64,000 nt of DNA from Klebsormidium nitens (Eukaryota; Streptophyta; Klebsormidiophyceae; Klebsormidiales; Klebsormidiaceae), in assembly GCA_000708835.1 (NCBI GenBank), contig DF236964.1, positions 1-64,000 on the forward strand. The letters are read 5' to 3'. The translations under genes and the position numbers were made by a program. Below the pieces are notes generated by a model that worked only from the letters and a program-made list of their open reading frames with translations, ran no database searches and was not told the DNA's origin. Shown in pieces: positions 46,401 through 57,627 of the stretch; within the stretch, counting starts at the first letter, position 1; each line of letters opens with the position of its first letter.

Positions 46401-49400
46401 TGAAAATAGGCCCAGCAGCTCTCCTATAGACACTCTCAAGATTGCCGCAGATCGCAGACTAGGTAGATTGTCGACATTTAAGGCCCCGTTCTGATACGTT
46501 GTTGGGCAAGTACTTGTAGGCTCCAAAGCCCCTCGGCTTCCATTTGAAACCACAATGAAAGCACAAAATCACCTCCGTTTCTGAGCGGCTCAACCGCCGA
46601 AGCGCCTCGCATCAAGAGGCTTCAAGGCACACCGAGATTTTAGACACAACTCAGAAAGGGGTCTTTAGCTGCAATTGACGATGGACAACAAAGCGCCTAG
46701 TTCTAAGACTCGCTCACCAGCATGTCGAGGTGCTCGTCGATGGTGTTCTTGGTGTACGGACGGGTGGGGTTCGTGGACGACGGCAGCACGTTTGCCTGTC
46801 CGCACACGGTGATGATGTCAGGAGCATGGCCCCCACCGGCGCCCTCGCTGCAAAAACGTGTTTCATAGCTTTGTCAGTCCCAAGTCAGGGGTGCTTCGGT
46901 ATTTGAGTTCGCTGGGGTCTCAATCAAGTTTTACGATTGGTCCGCACAGGATGAGGATGCTGTGAGCGTGAGCTCCGCCAATCTGCTCACTAGGACTCGA
47001 ATCTGGGGTTCAGTATACTGCAGATCCCCAACAATCTAAAAGCGCAGTCCCTGATTGAGTTCCTACTGTTTGCTCGAAAAGGGCAAAACGACACTTAGGC
47101 CAAGACGCTGGCACCTGTGTTGGATGAAAATCAAGAGCCTTTTCCTTGAAGCAACTTTCGGAGGGCTTGAGGGACTTTGGTTCCAAAGTTCTGACGGCTT
47201 CAGAGTCCGCGGTGTCCGACATCCAGGAGAACTTCTGTATTGGAATATGGAAACTCAAAACATGGCTCTCCAAAATCTGTTGATTTATCCGTTGCAAGAA
47301 GGCCTGAATGAAGCAAAGCAAGCAAACAAAAACAATTTCCACCTGGCTTGCAAGAATCTGCACTCTTCCTCCAATCCGCGTACCTGTGGTAGGTGTGAAT
47401 GGTCCGTCCCTTGAACGCCTTAATCGTCCCTTCGACCACGGACGACTCGTTCAGCGTGTCTGTGTGTATCGTCACCTGCAAGCGAAGAGCCAGCAAATCA
47501 TCATACTATACAATAATGATTGATTTGGGTGCTGCCTCTCTTGTTTTACGAACCTTGATTCGGAACCCCCGAGCCCAGTTGTTTTCCTCAGCTTGCATGT
47601 GGAACATTGAGCAGGCTACCTCTCCTCTTCAAGAAGCTGCAGAAAAGTCAGAGGCCGTGCTTCACCAACATCTTGACACGGAATTAGTGCGAACACCAGC
47701 ATAATACTCTGTTGGAACGAAGCTTGGAATTCACATAGTATGTTTGTTGCTTCGCCGTGCCTACCTTCGTTTCAGTCGCTTGGACCAACCCCAACAACTT
47801 CCCAGACTGCTTCTGGAAATCAGTCTGAGCCCTTCGCCGGCCATCAAGCAAGCTCCTTCTCGGAGAGGACATCGTGCGCTTTTCCCACAATTCATCTTAC
47901 AGAAGATCGAGTAAGACAAAATGCCGCCGCTGGACCATTGCCATACACGCCACAAAGCCACTGGCACAAGAACTAAATACAGTGTTTTCAAGCATCCTGC
48001 CGATTGCAGATAGAGAAGATACTTTGGATTCTAGACGCCGAAGTCGATCAAGTCTGAGACTCATCTAGCAAAACTAGAACTAAGTTTTAAGCTTCCCTCC
48101 CTGATCGAAAGGGGCAGGTCGATTGCAAAGAGCTGTAAGAAAAAAGAAAAGGAATAAGACTAACAAAAGGGGAATGGGCTCCCACCTGGATGTCGAACTT
48201 ATCAGCGACGGTCAGGCAGTTGTCGATGGCCGCTGGCGTCGTGCCCCAATCCTCGTGCAGCTTCAGCCCGATCGCGCCCGCCTCGATGATGTCAGCAAGC
48301 CCCTCCGGCTTCGCCGTGTTGCCCTGCCACGTGGCAGCATGTAACCGTTAAACACTGCCGCGACAACGTTTTTCGACAAGCTTTTCATGGGGGCCCGCCA
48401 CGCAACTGAATGGACTTGTTTGAAGTATACACCAAGCGTCCTTGTTCATCCTTTCAGCTTCTCTCTTCCGGCTCCTTAAGACGTTGAAACCAAGCTTGGA
48501 TAATGGGTTATAGCCAAAGCGGCTGAGCAAGTTGAATAGAGCCAAACATGAGAGGACACTCTTGTCCAGTTGTTCCGTCCACTCAGGTCGGCGTTGGTAT
48601 GCTTGATTGATCAAAAAGCTAAGAGAACAACATTGGGGTACGTCGATACGTTTTGACTCGGACCTGAAAAATTCAGGAAGTACACAAAAAGCAAGATTAC
48701 CTTTCTTTGGTAGATACGAGCACTCAAAAATAAGAAGAGGCCGATGATAGATCGTTCTCTCCGTCGACCAATCAACCGAGACCACCAGTAAAGAGTCGCT
48801 TCAAAAATCATATAGGTTCAAAGTCGCAGCGACGAATGTCGATGCCTCTTACCTGAAGGTGGCCGGCATCCACGCAGCACACTTTCTCCTCTAATTAAAA
48901 CGAGTCAGCTCAGTCTCGGCTCACCTTGCCCGTGAAGCCGATGTTGAGCGGCTGCGTGTCCGTCGCTTGCAGCATAACTTTCATCTGATGGGGGGCGGGA
49001 GTACACGTTGTAGCACAGGTGCCGGAAGCTGGGCCGGTACCCCCCCCGATGAGAGTGGTCACACCTGTACGTTTCATTCGTGTGTGAGGATTCTCAGCAG
49101 AAGGTCCTTTCAGAAAGAGCTCTGAAAGGACCTTCATCTAGTGGGGGATAGGAGGACGTTGTGGCACATATGAGTGAAGCCGGGCCGGTGCCCCCCCGCT
49201 GAGAGTGGTCACACCTGTCAAACATCAAGTCTCGTCAAAAGGATGGGAGACAGGAAGCTGCGTGGTACTGGAAAACAATGACGAAATTTGTAAGCTGGCG
49301 CAAGGAGAAGACTCGCGGTTCTGGCACATGCGCTGGAAGCGCCGTCGGCACACCTCAAATTCGCAATTGCCCAACAGTGGCTTGTGAGGGTCGAAAGCGA

Positions 49401-52400
49401 AAAGAGAAGCTGGGTTAGACGAGGAAGGAGATTGCTCGTATGTCCGAATGACTTTCTTTTCTATCCCTGCGGGGAGTGCTCGTTCTTTCTTCAACTCTTC
49501 CACTGGAATCCAATTTGGGGACTAGAAGAAGTCTTAGTCAAGTTGTTCAAGAAAGGGGCACAACATCCAGGACCAAACTTTCTTCAGACTCCTGTAGTCG
49601 AGCCAATACTCCTAGCATTTGATGTTTCAATGAACTTCGTCATTGTGACGATTGAAAGGCGAGGCCAACCCACAGAACCGAGCTCAAACTCCGAGGCTTA
49701 CCGCTTGCGATGGCCTCGTCCGCTTGCTGGGGGCAGATGAAGTGGATGTGCGTGTCGATGCCTCCTGCGGTAAGGATCATACCCTCCCCAGCAATCGCTT
49801 CAGTGTTCACCTGCAGTAGCGGGCGCAATCTTATACGAATTTACTCGAGAGGCTCTCGCTTTTTGAGCGTGATTGTGGGCAGACGCGTTCCAACGCCTCT
49901 AAACGAGCTTTCCGGTCACCGCTGATTTGACCCCGCGAACCGTCGCAGAGCATTTTAAGGCCCAAGCTTCTGCTTCGTACTTGCCAGATGGCCTAAGCCC
50001 GTAAAACCTTGTCCAAACATCAAAACGACAGTGGGTCCGCCCACATGTCGCAGTGGGCGCATGAGACGTTAGTGTGAAAGCGCCTGCAGCGTTCCTCAAA
50101 GAATGCGTAGGATCCGATCGTTCGCGGCAGAACAGACTTTTCCGAATCACCTTCGGTGACGTCTTTGCTCAGCAGTTGCTACAAATAGAACTCAAGCCCA
50201 TAATCACCGTTCCACTTCTCAAAAAGATTGGGCAAAGAAAAGGGAACGAGCGCTCTTTTTCCCGGAACAAAAGTGGAGCGTCGTTACAAGACACTACAAG
50301 GTGTTTGGACTCACTCCCACGATCATGCCCTCTGTGACGCCTTCCATGACGTCAGGGTTGCCAGCCTTGCCGATGGCGCTGATCTTGGAGCCCTTGATGC
50401 CCACGTCAGCCTGCGAAGGGAGGAGAATCGGTTCCCAAACCAAGCCAAAATTCACTGATCGAAGTTTTGTCAAACCGACTATTTCATGGAGACGCTGCGA
50501 CCTCCTCTATCTGCAGTCTGTCGGGTTGGCCGTACAAGATTTCGATAGAGGCCGACGCCTAGCAGCGGTCGCAGTCAACAGATCCGTATTCAAACGCACA
50601 GAACGATGGGTTTGGAAGATTAGTTGCGTCACAGCACATATCGCTGACCCGAGAGGAAGTCGAGGCTTCCTTATGATGTGCAGCAAACTGTTCAGATCTC
50701 AGCCATCTATTACTCTCCGAAATGCCGTCTGCATACAAAGAAAACGCCAACCAAGCAAGCCAGTCAAATAGGGAATTTAAAAAGGAGCTTTGCGCACCTT
50801 GTAGATGCCGGAGTAGTCGACAATAAGCGCGTTGACGATCACGGTGTCCAGGACATCAGCCGCGCCGACGCCCGCCATCTGCAGTCAACAGCACTGCCAT
50901 TATCATTACACCAGGTAAGCTTCTTGTAAAGGCGTGCGTTGTATACTCCAGAAAATGACAACAGGGATGAATACAAGAAACGGACATCTGCATCGCACAG
51001 CGGACGACTTCGTGAAGGAATGTACAGAAAAGTGCGCTGTCTCGGTCATGATCACAAAGTGGAGGCTTTCAAAGGAAGGAGAAGTCGTTTCGATGTGCAT
51101 GCCCGTAGTAAAGTGTGGCCAATGGTCCACGAGTTGGGAGCTTTGGGTCCCCTTAATCGCAGCCACGCCATTCATCAGAGGCGGGTACAAAAGGAAGACC
51201 GGGAACTAGCTCTGCGGATTCAGATATGGTCCTCTCAATTCCTGCGTCGACCATGAACCTTTTGAATCTAGTTCTAATCGGGGCTTCCACCAAGAAGGCC
51301 GACTCATTCTAAGTCAGCGCAATGACCTGAAGCCCTAAAACCTTAAACCGGAAAAACGCATCCTTGAAAGTACAAGCACGCACCTGGCCCATGCCCTCGC
51401 GCAACACCTTTCCGCCGCCAAACTTGCACTCATCGCCGTAGTGGGTCAGGTCACGCTCAACCTGCAGACGATTAATGCAACGCTCAACCCAATTTCAAGC
51501 GGCGATATGCAGCTCTCCAGCACACGTCAGCAATCTTCTTACAGTGCTAGCTTGATGTCGTACTCTCCGGCGGCCTGTTATTTGAAAGCAGCGGTTTGAG
51601 ACACAACCCGAGCCAACTTCAGGAGCTTGTATCGGTTTGTGGTCAGGACAATCATACACTGAGCAAGGACTTCAATCCTTATTTCGAAACTTAACGGAAG
51701 ATCTTTTTCGAACTAATGGCGAAGCTCGGGAATGCGCAGTTGTATCGTTGAGGACGTCAGGTTGAATTGACGTCTTCTCACCTCCAACACAAGATTCGTG
51801 TCCCCCAGCTTGACCTTGTCTCCAACGGTCGGTCCGTAAGTGTTGGCGTAGTGCTCTTTGGGGATGCTGCACGACAGACATTTTAGGTTGGGTAAAGAGT
51901 GAAAGCGATCCGAATGAGAATTGGTGCGTCCCTTGCCATGCTTTTGCTGCTCGCGGGTAGACACACGGTCTGTGTTGAGATGAACGCTGCGTTTCTGGGG
52001 AGTCTTTTTCTTGCATGTCAGGAAGCTGCTGGCTTTTCAAAACAGAGGAGAAGCAAAGGAGCTAGCAAACAGGTTGTTTCCAGCTCCTTCATCTGATTTG
52101 CTTTGCCGCACAAGTTTCAAAGCGATGGCGCTCGTACTCACACTAAGACACAAGGTAGCCTGAGTTTTTACGTTAGCAGTGGTAGAATTCCCGCTATCTC
52201 TGAGGATAACTTTAGTTGGGGACATGCAGACTTGTTGAAACGTCGTTCAGTATGGATTGGCTGGGCCCTACCTGACGGTGTGATGCGCAGTCTGCCCAAC
52301 GATGCCCTTTCTGCATCAGAGGTACCGACAGCGATTGAGTGATTCCATTGAAGGCCGGTTACTTCTTTCAACGAGCGAGATAGAAAGAACGCCTCATCGT

Positions 52401-55400
52401 TTGCAGGCACTTGTTGCAGAAGGGATAGCGAAAACGAAATAAAACCGAAGCACCTCAAAATGAGCGTCTCCAAGTAGCAACTGCTGAAAGCATCCGAGTC
52501 ACACGATCGGAGTGACTGTCAAGGTGCAATTCTGTAAAGCGTGTTTCGTTTCTAGTCCCGCATATTCGAAATCCGACCCTTGCTCAAAACATGACGGCCT
52601 TTCCATTCAAGCCAAAAGACACATTGTGGTGGCTCCGCGAAACATCATCGCAACAAAAGTCTACAAATTCCTGCTTCTTGAAAACTCACACTGCTGTCCC
52701 CTGCTCCATATGACCAAATCCTTGGGCCTTGACTTTCTCTATAACTCCCGCCAGTCTCTCCGCGTTCACAGGCCCGTCGACCAGGGAGTTGCCGCCGCGG
52801 ATGACCTTGTTACCGCCGATTGACACTAGCACCACGGACTTACTCTCGCCAGGCTGCAGAATTGCAGGGAAAGCGGTCGCTTCTTTAGATGGTGTCATAA
52901 GTCGCAGATGGAGCTAAAATCAACTGTATTTCTCCGTTTCTTCTGGGTGGACGGACAAGGTTGATCGACTGGATAGCGGAACGAAACTTGAGTCAGAGTT
53001 TTAGGCAACCATCTGAAACTTCGAAGGTCGCAAAAGCTCCAACAGAGGTGCGAGCAGCCGAGCATTCTAAGGACCACAGAGAGACGCACTTCACCTCCGT
53101 TTCGCTAAGCTGCAGTTTGCGACATAAAAGTGAGCCTGCAAGCACGGCTCGAAGCATCCGTTCCGCAACGACCCTATCATATACGGCAATCCGACAAGAG
53201 TCAAGTTGCGGGAGGAGGCGTTTGACCAGCTTGCACAGGGCTCCATAGCTTCCCGTTACTTTTGTATATATGTTGTACGCACCTCGAAGCGGACCGCAGT
53301 TCCAGCCGCAATGTTGAGCCGCATGCCGTACGCGGCCGCTCGGTCGAACACCAGGAAGGGGTTCGTCTCGATGAAGTGGTAGTGACTCCCGACCTGCAAC
53401 AACGTCAGGAGTGTCTTAGCGAGCGCTAACTGCTTCCTCGCACCTCTTGGGGCTTTTCCGCGAGAGGAAACGCATACAGGATACCCCGTTTGACCGTACT
53501 CGACTGTAAGCATCCAAGCGAAGAATCTCTTTTAACCTCTTTCCTTAATCCTTTTCATCTCACCTTTACATGCAGAAAGCATAGATTCCCGTACTCGAGA
53601 AGGAGGCCATGACTACTCAGCAAGATTGATGTCTTCTCAGCTGGGACGTCCTTCAGCCCTTCGAATTCTGTGCTCAACCCCAACTCACAGCCTTCCTCAG
53701 CCTCTAATCGGCACCACTCAAGCGACTGCTTGTAAGCTTCGCACATCTAAATCTCTTGACACTGCAAACTCTCCCTCTAATCGCAGTCATCGTTTTGTGT
53801 CACGGGGCCCTTGCCTGGATTGGGCGATCGCACTTGCTGGTGACCGTCAGTTTCACAGTGAGTCTGCCCGCGTTGAGAACGACGGATCCGGCGGCTGTGG
53901 TGACCTTGCCAGGCGCCTCGCTCTCCTCTTCGAGCGGCGGGAATGCGTCGACGTCCGGAACTGTGAAACAAGCACGAAGATGATTATGGAAAGGGCAATC
54001 GGCTTATAGTTGTCGATTCGATCTTGGCAAGGTTATATAAGTTCGTTTTGCAGCGGGTGCAGCATCGAGGTGGCAGGCGCTATCTGCTGAGAAACGATTT
54101 GGGTCCAGCCTTTGACACGATCATCGATCTTTTCCACTTCGCATCGACTAATGCGGGTTGCGGCTTGATCAGGCGGGATGGTTGTTCCTACAAACGAATC
54201 TAACGCCCAATTTCGTCACATTCGCAATCACATCAAGGATCCACCAGATTATTCCAACGTGCGAGATCAAGAGTTGGATCTCTTGACGAGCGCGACAGCC
54301 AAGAGAGGGTCGCATATCTGTGCTTCGAGCCGTTCAGATTCTTAGCAAGAATCTAGTAACTCCGTCAACCGAGCAGTCGAATGAAGCTTCACATGCTCGC
54401 AACTTGGCTGGGCCCCATTGAACGGTTCTAGACAGTCCACAGGTAGACGAAAGTCAGGCGCATTCGAACCTTTCCAAAAGAATAAACATGATACTAAAGA
54501 GGAAGGCGTCGGGCATTACCAGGGAAGAAAGAACCATGCAGGGCCAGTTTTAGGTCCCCGTTCTCCAGCGAGATGGGCGAGTGAACGGTGACCAGCTTTG
54601 TGCCGTCCGGAAAGGTGCCCTCGATCTGGACCTCGTCCAACAGGTGAGCAACAGCTGGCAACACCTGGCGCCTGCATAGGCGGAGCAAGATTAGCCAAGA
54701 TCGGAGATAGACGCAAATAGCGCGTGCATCTGCAGAGGCTCATTGGCGGAGCGAGCATGATTAAAGATAATCAGAAACAACGTGCTAGAAATCGTAACCT
54801 AAGAAAGTGTACGCTAAAGAGAAGTTGACGACTTCAACTTGACACTGCTGTCACTGCAGATCAATGGGTCTTTGGTACCATTTTGCAACAAGCATGGATG
54901 GACCTTATATATCTTAGGAGTTCGCATCTTGCCATTGAGCAAAAGGACGAGACCATGCAAAGGCAAAGCGACAATGTCGAGGTTCCTTTCGGGATTCAAA
55001 GCAAGGACTCACTTTCCCAGCAGTTGTCGCCCCAAGTCCATCAGCTCTGCAACCGACTTGCCCTCCCGAATGAACTCCAAGATCTGCAGAAACACAAGTC
55101 GAGCCTGAGAAGAGATTGAAAGAAAACGAGTCCCAATCTCGATATGTAGATATGTTCCTACCTTCTGAATGCTTGTTGCTTTCCTCAGTGAGCATCTGAA
55201 GAGCAAAGAGTCAATTCCCAACCCTCGCTTTAACAGTATCCTTGGTGGCCGCCTCTTTTGTCCAGCAACGCCCAATGAGGGTGCAGTTATGATTATCTCT
55301 TGTGACAGAAGCTCACCTGTGTTGCGATGAGGGCGATGGCCTCCGGGTGGTTAAGCCTAACCCCTCTCGCTAACCGCTTCTGCGCCAGCACCCCCGCCTG

Positions 55401-55442
55401 GTGCAGCCGCAGCTTATCGAACTCCCTGGGAGCGAGCTTCAT
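43456..55442 (-). CDS. URE: urease, fused single-chain (plant type)
   Basis: Hydrolyses urea to ammonia and carbamate at a dinickel centre, normally cytosolic. Twenty exons give 825 residues: 55317-55442, 55013-55083, 54520-54671, 53815-53960, 53283-53393, 52690-52853, 51782-51866, 51384-51461, 50798-50878, 50315-50410, 49702-49810, 48925-49064, 48186-48323, 47384-47475, 46718-46847, 45979-46137, 45296-45466, 44445-44579, 44068-44226, 43456-43590. Every junction agrees in phase. Gamma, beta and alpha parts follow in order ([51 protein letters not shown]). With a constant offset of 257 to the Klebsiella alpha chain, the nickel ligands fall at H391, H393, carbamylated K474, H503, H529 and D617; H476 also lies in the active site, and the flap Cys and catalytic His at C576 and H577. 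The chain ends [10 protein letters not shown]. Intron 4 starts with GC (cag|gcaagg). Decayed partial exon copies lie upstream of exons 12 and 18. Confidence 0.96.
44445..44882 (-). repeat. three tandem units, two decayed copies of urease exon 18 start
   Basis: The real exon starts at 44579 with [21 protein letters not shown] unit of about 143 bp covering the end of the preceding intron and the start of this exon is repeated upstream. One copy starts near 44723 and still reads [10 protein letters not shown], but runs into a stop. A more diverged one starts near 44865 (gcccttggcgc variants, ggccggccttcttt-like core). Only the last unit continues into a complete exon. Confidence 0.85.
46218..46275. 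repeat. telomere-like degenerate tract in urease intron
   Basis: The run aaaatcctaaaatcctag, then aaaaccctacaaccccaaagc, then cctagaaccctag resembles degraded units of the plant telomere repeat CCCTAAA. Similar short tracts occur in introns near 19068, 45053 and 51331. Confidence 0.6.
49101..49134. repeat. 14 bp inverted repeat between urease exon 12 and its copy
   Basis: The arm aaggtcctttcaga at 49101-49114 pairs exactly with tctgaaaggacctt at 49121-49134 around a 6 nt loop. It lies between the intact exon 12 (from 49064 down) and the decayed copy (from 49214 down), at the duplication junction. Confidence 0.85.
49129..49214 (-). pseudogene. decayed upstream copy of urease exon 12 start
   Basis: About 85 bases after an acceptor-like tgacag repeat the start of exon 12. 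They keep gtgtgaccactctca, the run of g, and the ccggccc and ctacaacg-like words. The reading frame is broken and reaches a TAG where the intact exon has CAG. It lies 5' of the functional exon in the transcript. Confidence 0.8.
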
Positions 55443-55546
55443 CTTGCTGGTTAACCTAACCCGCTAGCCAACCCAATCCTAACACGGTGCTTGCTTTGGC
55501 TAGAATGAGGGGGGTGGTAAGCTCGTGTGTGATCTTTCCGTGTAAG

Positions 55547-57477
55547 TCAAAGCTTAGCTAACGAGTCTGGTGTTAGGCGTGGTTTGTAGAACCCGAAACT
55601 TGTAACCCAGGTACAAAGGGACCTTAACGAGCTAGCTGCGCCGAGAAGAACCGACCGCACCGCTTCAGAGGCGGTACTAATGACAGCTTGCAGATATGAG
55701 GACGCGCGTACCGCTTCTAAAGCTGTTGCCGGAGTGTCAACTGAGCGAAGCGAAGGAGAACTACCAGGGCCTAGTTCAGAGAAGGAAATGTCGGTTACAG
55801 TTTCACAGGAGGTTGCGGTGGTTGGAACCGTGGATTTCAAGACCTTAGGAATACAAGCAACTGGGGCTGCTAGGGGACTGAGAGAGAGCTTGAGGAAGAT
55901 GAATGGGGAGGCTGAGGGGGCACCCGCCCGTGACGTTGCCTGCAGTCAATGGTTTGAATCAGCTCCCAAAGAGATGCCTCATGGGGAACGAGGCAAGGTT
56001 TCAATAATTAGCGGGTTCAAGAAGCTGCTCTCATGGACTTGTCAAGAAGGACTTGCCTACCAATTAGAATAATAGTGGATCCTGGAATGTGGAACCAAGT
56101 ATCTATAGACCCACATTGCGATCTTGGACAAGGGCCTGACAATGCAAAGAAGGGGGCATTGATTCGTTCATGTGTTAGAGATACGGTGCTCGTTGCTTAA
56201 GCTCGCAAACTGATTCAGGACAACAAGTGAAAACTTTCTCATAAAACGAATTGGGACAACTGTAGAGCAGTTGGACAGCCTTTTGTTACATACACTCACC
56301 GCTGTTGAAGGGGAGGCCTTGGGCGCACTCCTCTGGTTCTTCCTTCCAGACCTAAGCTTTCTCTTTGCGCCTCTTCTTCTGGCCTTCCTACTTGTCTGCT
56401 TGCGAGAGCTGCAACTTTCCTGCCCTATCAATGTGGGGGGACGATGATTTGGCAAAGCGGGGAACTCTGTGGAAGTAAGAAGAAAGGCCCGCTGTTGCGG
56501 GTCTTCTTCTTCACGCTGCAAAAGAGAGGGGATGGAATGGATTGAACAACGGAAAGGTATGGAAAGGGAGGAATCAAGGCTTCTTACATTGACAGAGGAA
56601 CATCGAAGAAGTAGAGGAAAGATAGGATATGCTCCAAATTGAAGCTGAGGGATTGAAGAAGACGTTTGAGCTTATGCTCTGTCGCAATGCCCCCACTGCT
56701 AGCTTTGGGCCTTTGGGCCAATCTGGGGCTCACAACAAGTTTGGCACACCAATTGGCTGCCGCTTGATTGACGGAACTTTGGTGGTCAGTCCTTTGTCTC
56801 AATGTGGTTCAAACGCACGTCAATGCCCTGTGCCTTTACTTTGAAGACTTGATAGAATGAAGAAGATTTTGTAAAGGCATGATGGTTCTCAGAGACAAGC
56901 AGACCAAAGTTATGCAATGCTGTGACCACACATCAAGTGACTTGTCGAAGGGCGTCCCCTGAGCAACTCACTGATGCAATGAGTCCCGCTCCTCTCACCT
57001 CCAGAGAGTCCGAGCTGATGTAAGCGCAACCGTGTTTGGCTGAGAAGGAGCGAAGGAAGTCCCCAAGTCGAAGCTTCAGAGCCATCAAAGTTCTATCTCT
57101 TATTTCAAAGTAATCAGGACTCCCATGGAACCTCTGCGTTCCTGTAATGCAGCATTTGCAGCATTGGCAGATCAAAGTTCAGTACTATCAAGGTGCCAAT
57201 TGACTCAAACTTAGCTGGCACCAGCTAGCAGTAGCAATGGCAGCAGAAGCACCAAATCATGCAAATGAGCTGAGACTCTGTGAGAGCTCTGAACAAAAGG
57301 AGATCAATGCACTTTGACTCTCGCAAGCAGGAAGCGCAAGTAGGGCAATACTAATAGGTGATGCGGAGAATAGTACCTCGTGTCAGTGTAAAACGGCAAT
57401 CTGTACCTGTTCACATGAGGCTCACCGTGCACAGATTCCGAGGTGTGAACAAACTCGTTCTTTAGCAGCTTTAGCAT
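55547..57477 (-). CDS. hypothetical protein with basic nuclear-type segment, five exons
   Basis: Not recognised. Exons 57426-57477 (ATG), 57377-57406, 56999-57141, 56300-56515 and 55547-55939 (stop TGA) all agree in phase and give 277 residues. The second exon is a 30-base microexon. It starts MLKLLKNEFVHTSESVH. The third exon has DYFEIRDRTLMALKLRLGDF and SAKHGCAYISSDSLE, which look like a folded helical domain. The fourth ends in a strongly basic stretch (KARRRGAKRKLRSGRK) suitable for nuclear import or RNA/DNA binding. The C-terminal exon is Ser/Thr/Ala-rich and probably disordered. Its stop lies 104 bp upstream of the urease ATG, same strand. Its start is 150 bp from the divergent zinc-finger gene. 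Confidence 0.65.
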
Positions 57478-57627
57478 ATGCAATTATTGTATTGCATTTT
57501 GCAAGGAGGCTTTGCATGCACATGATAGTTCTCTTGAAGCCTGTTCAACCAATTCAACATCAATTGCAGAGGCCAAGGCGCTTTTTTATCTTCGCAAAGA
57601 GCCCATCAAGGACTGGTCGGCGCAACG
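57478..57627. promoter_or_regulatory. short divergent intergenic region, likely shared promoter
   Basis: Only 150 bp separate the ATG of the minus-strand five-exon gene from the first ATG of the plus-strand zinc-finger gene. If both starts are right, the region must hold both core promoters and 5' UTRs. No strong TATA box is evident. The inference rests on gene positions only. Confidence 0.45.

Noticed and set aside
51530-51572. A small exon-like stretch ([11 protein letters not shown]) within the urease region
   Set aside because: Urease exons 7 and 8 join directly in phase and match the family without any extra residues here.
35463-55442. Bacterial origin or contamination as the source of the urease cluster
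   Set aside because: All three urease-related genes are broken by many spliceosomal introns in consistent phase, and the urease is the fused plant form.
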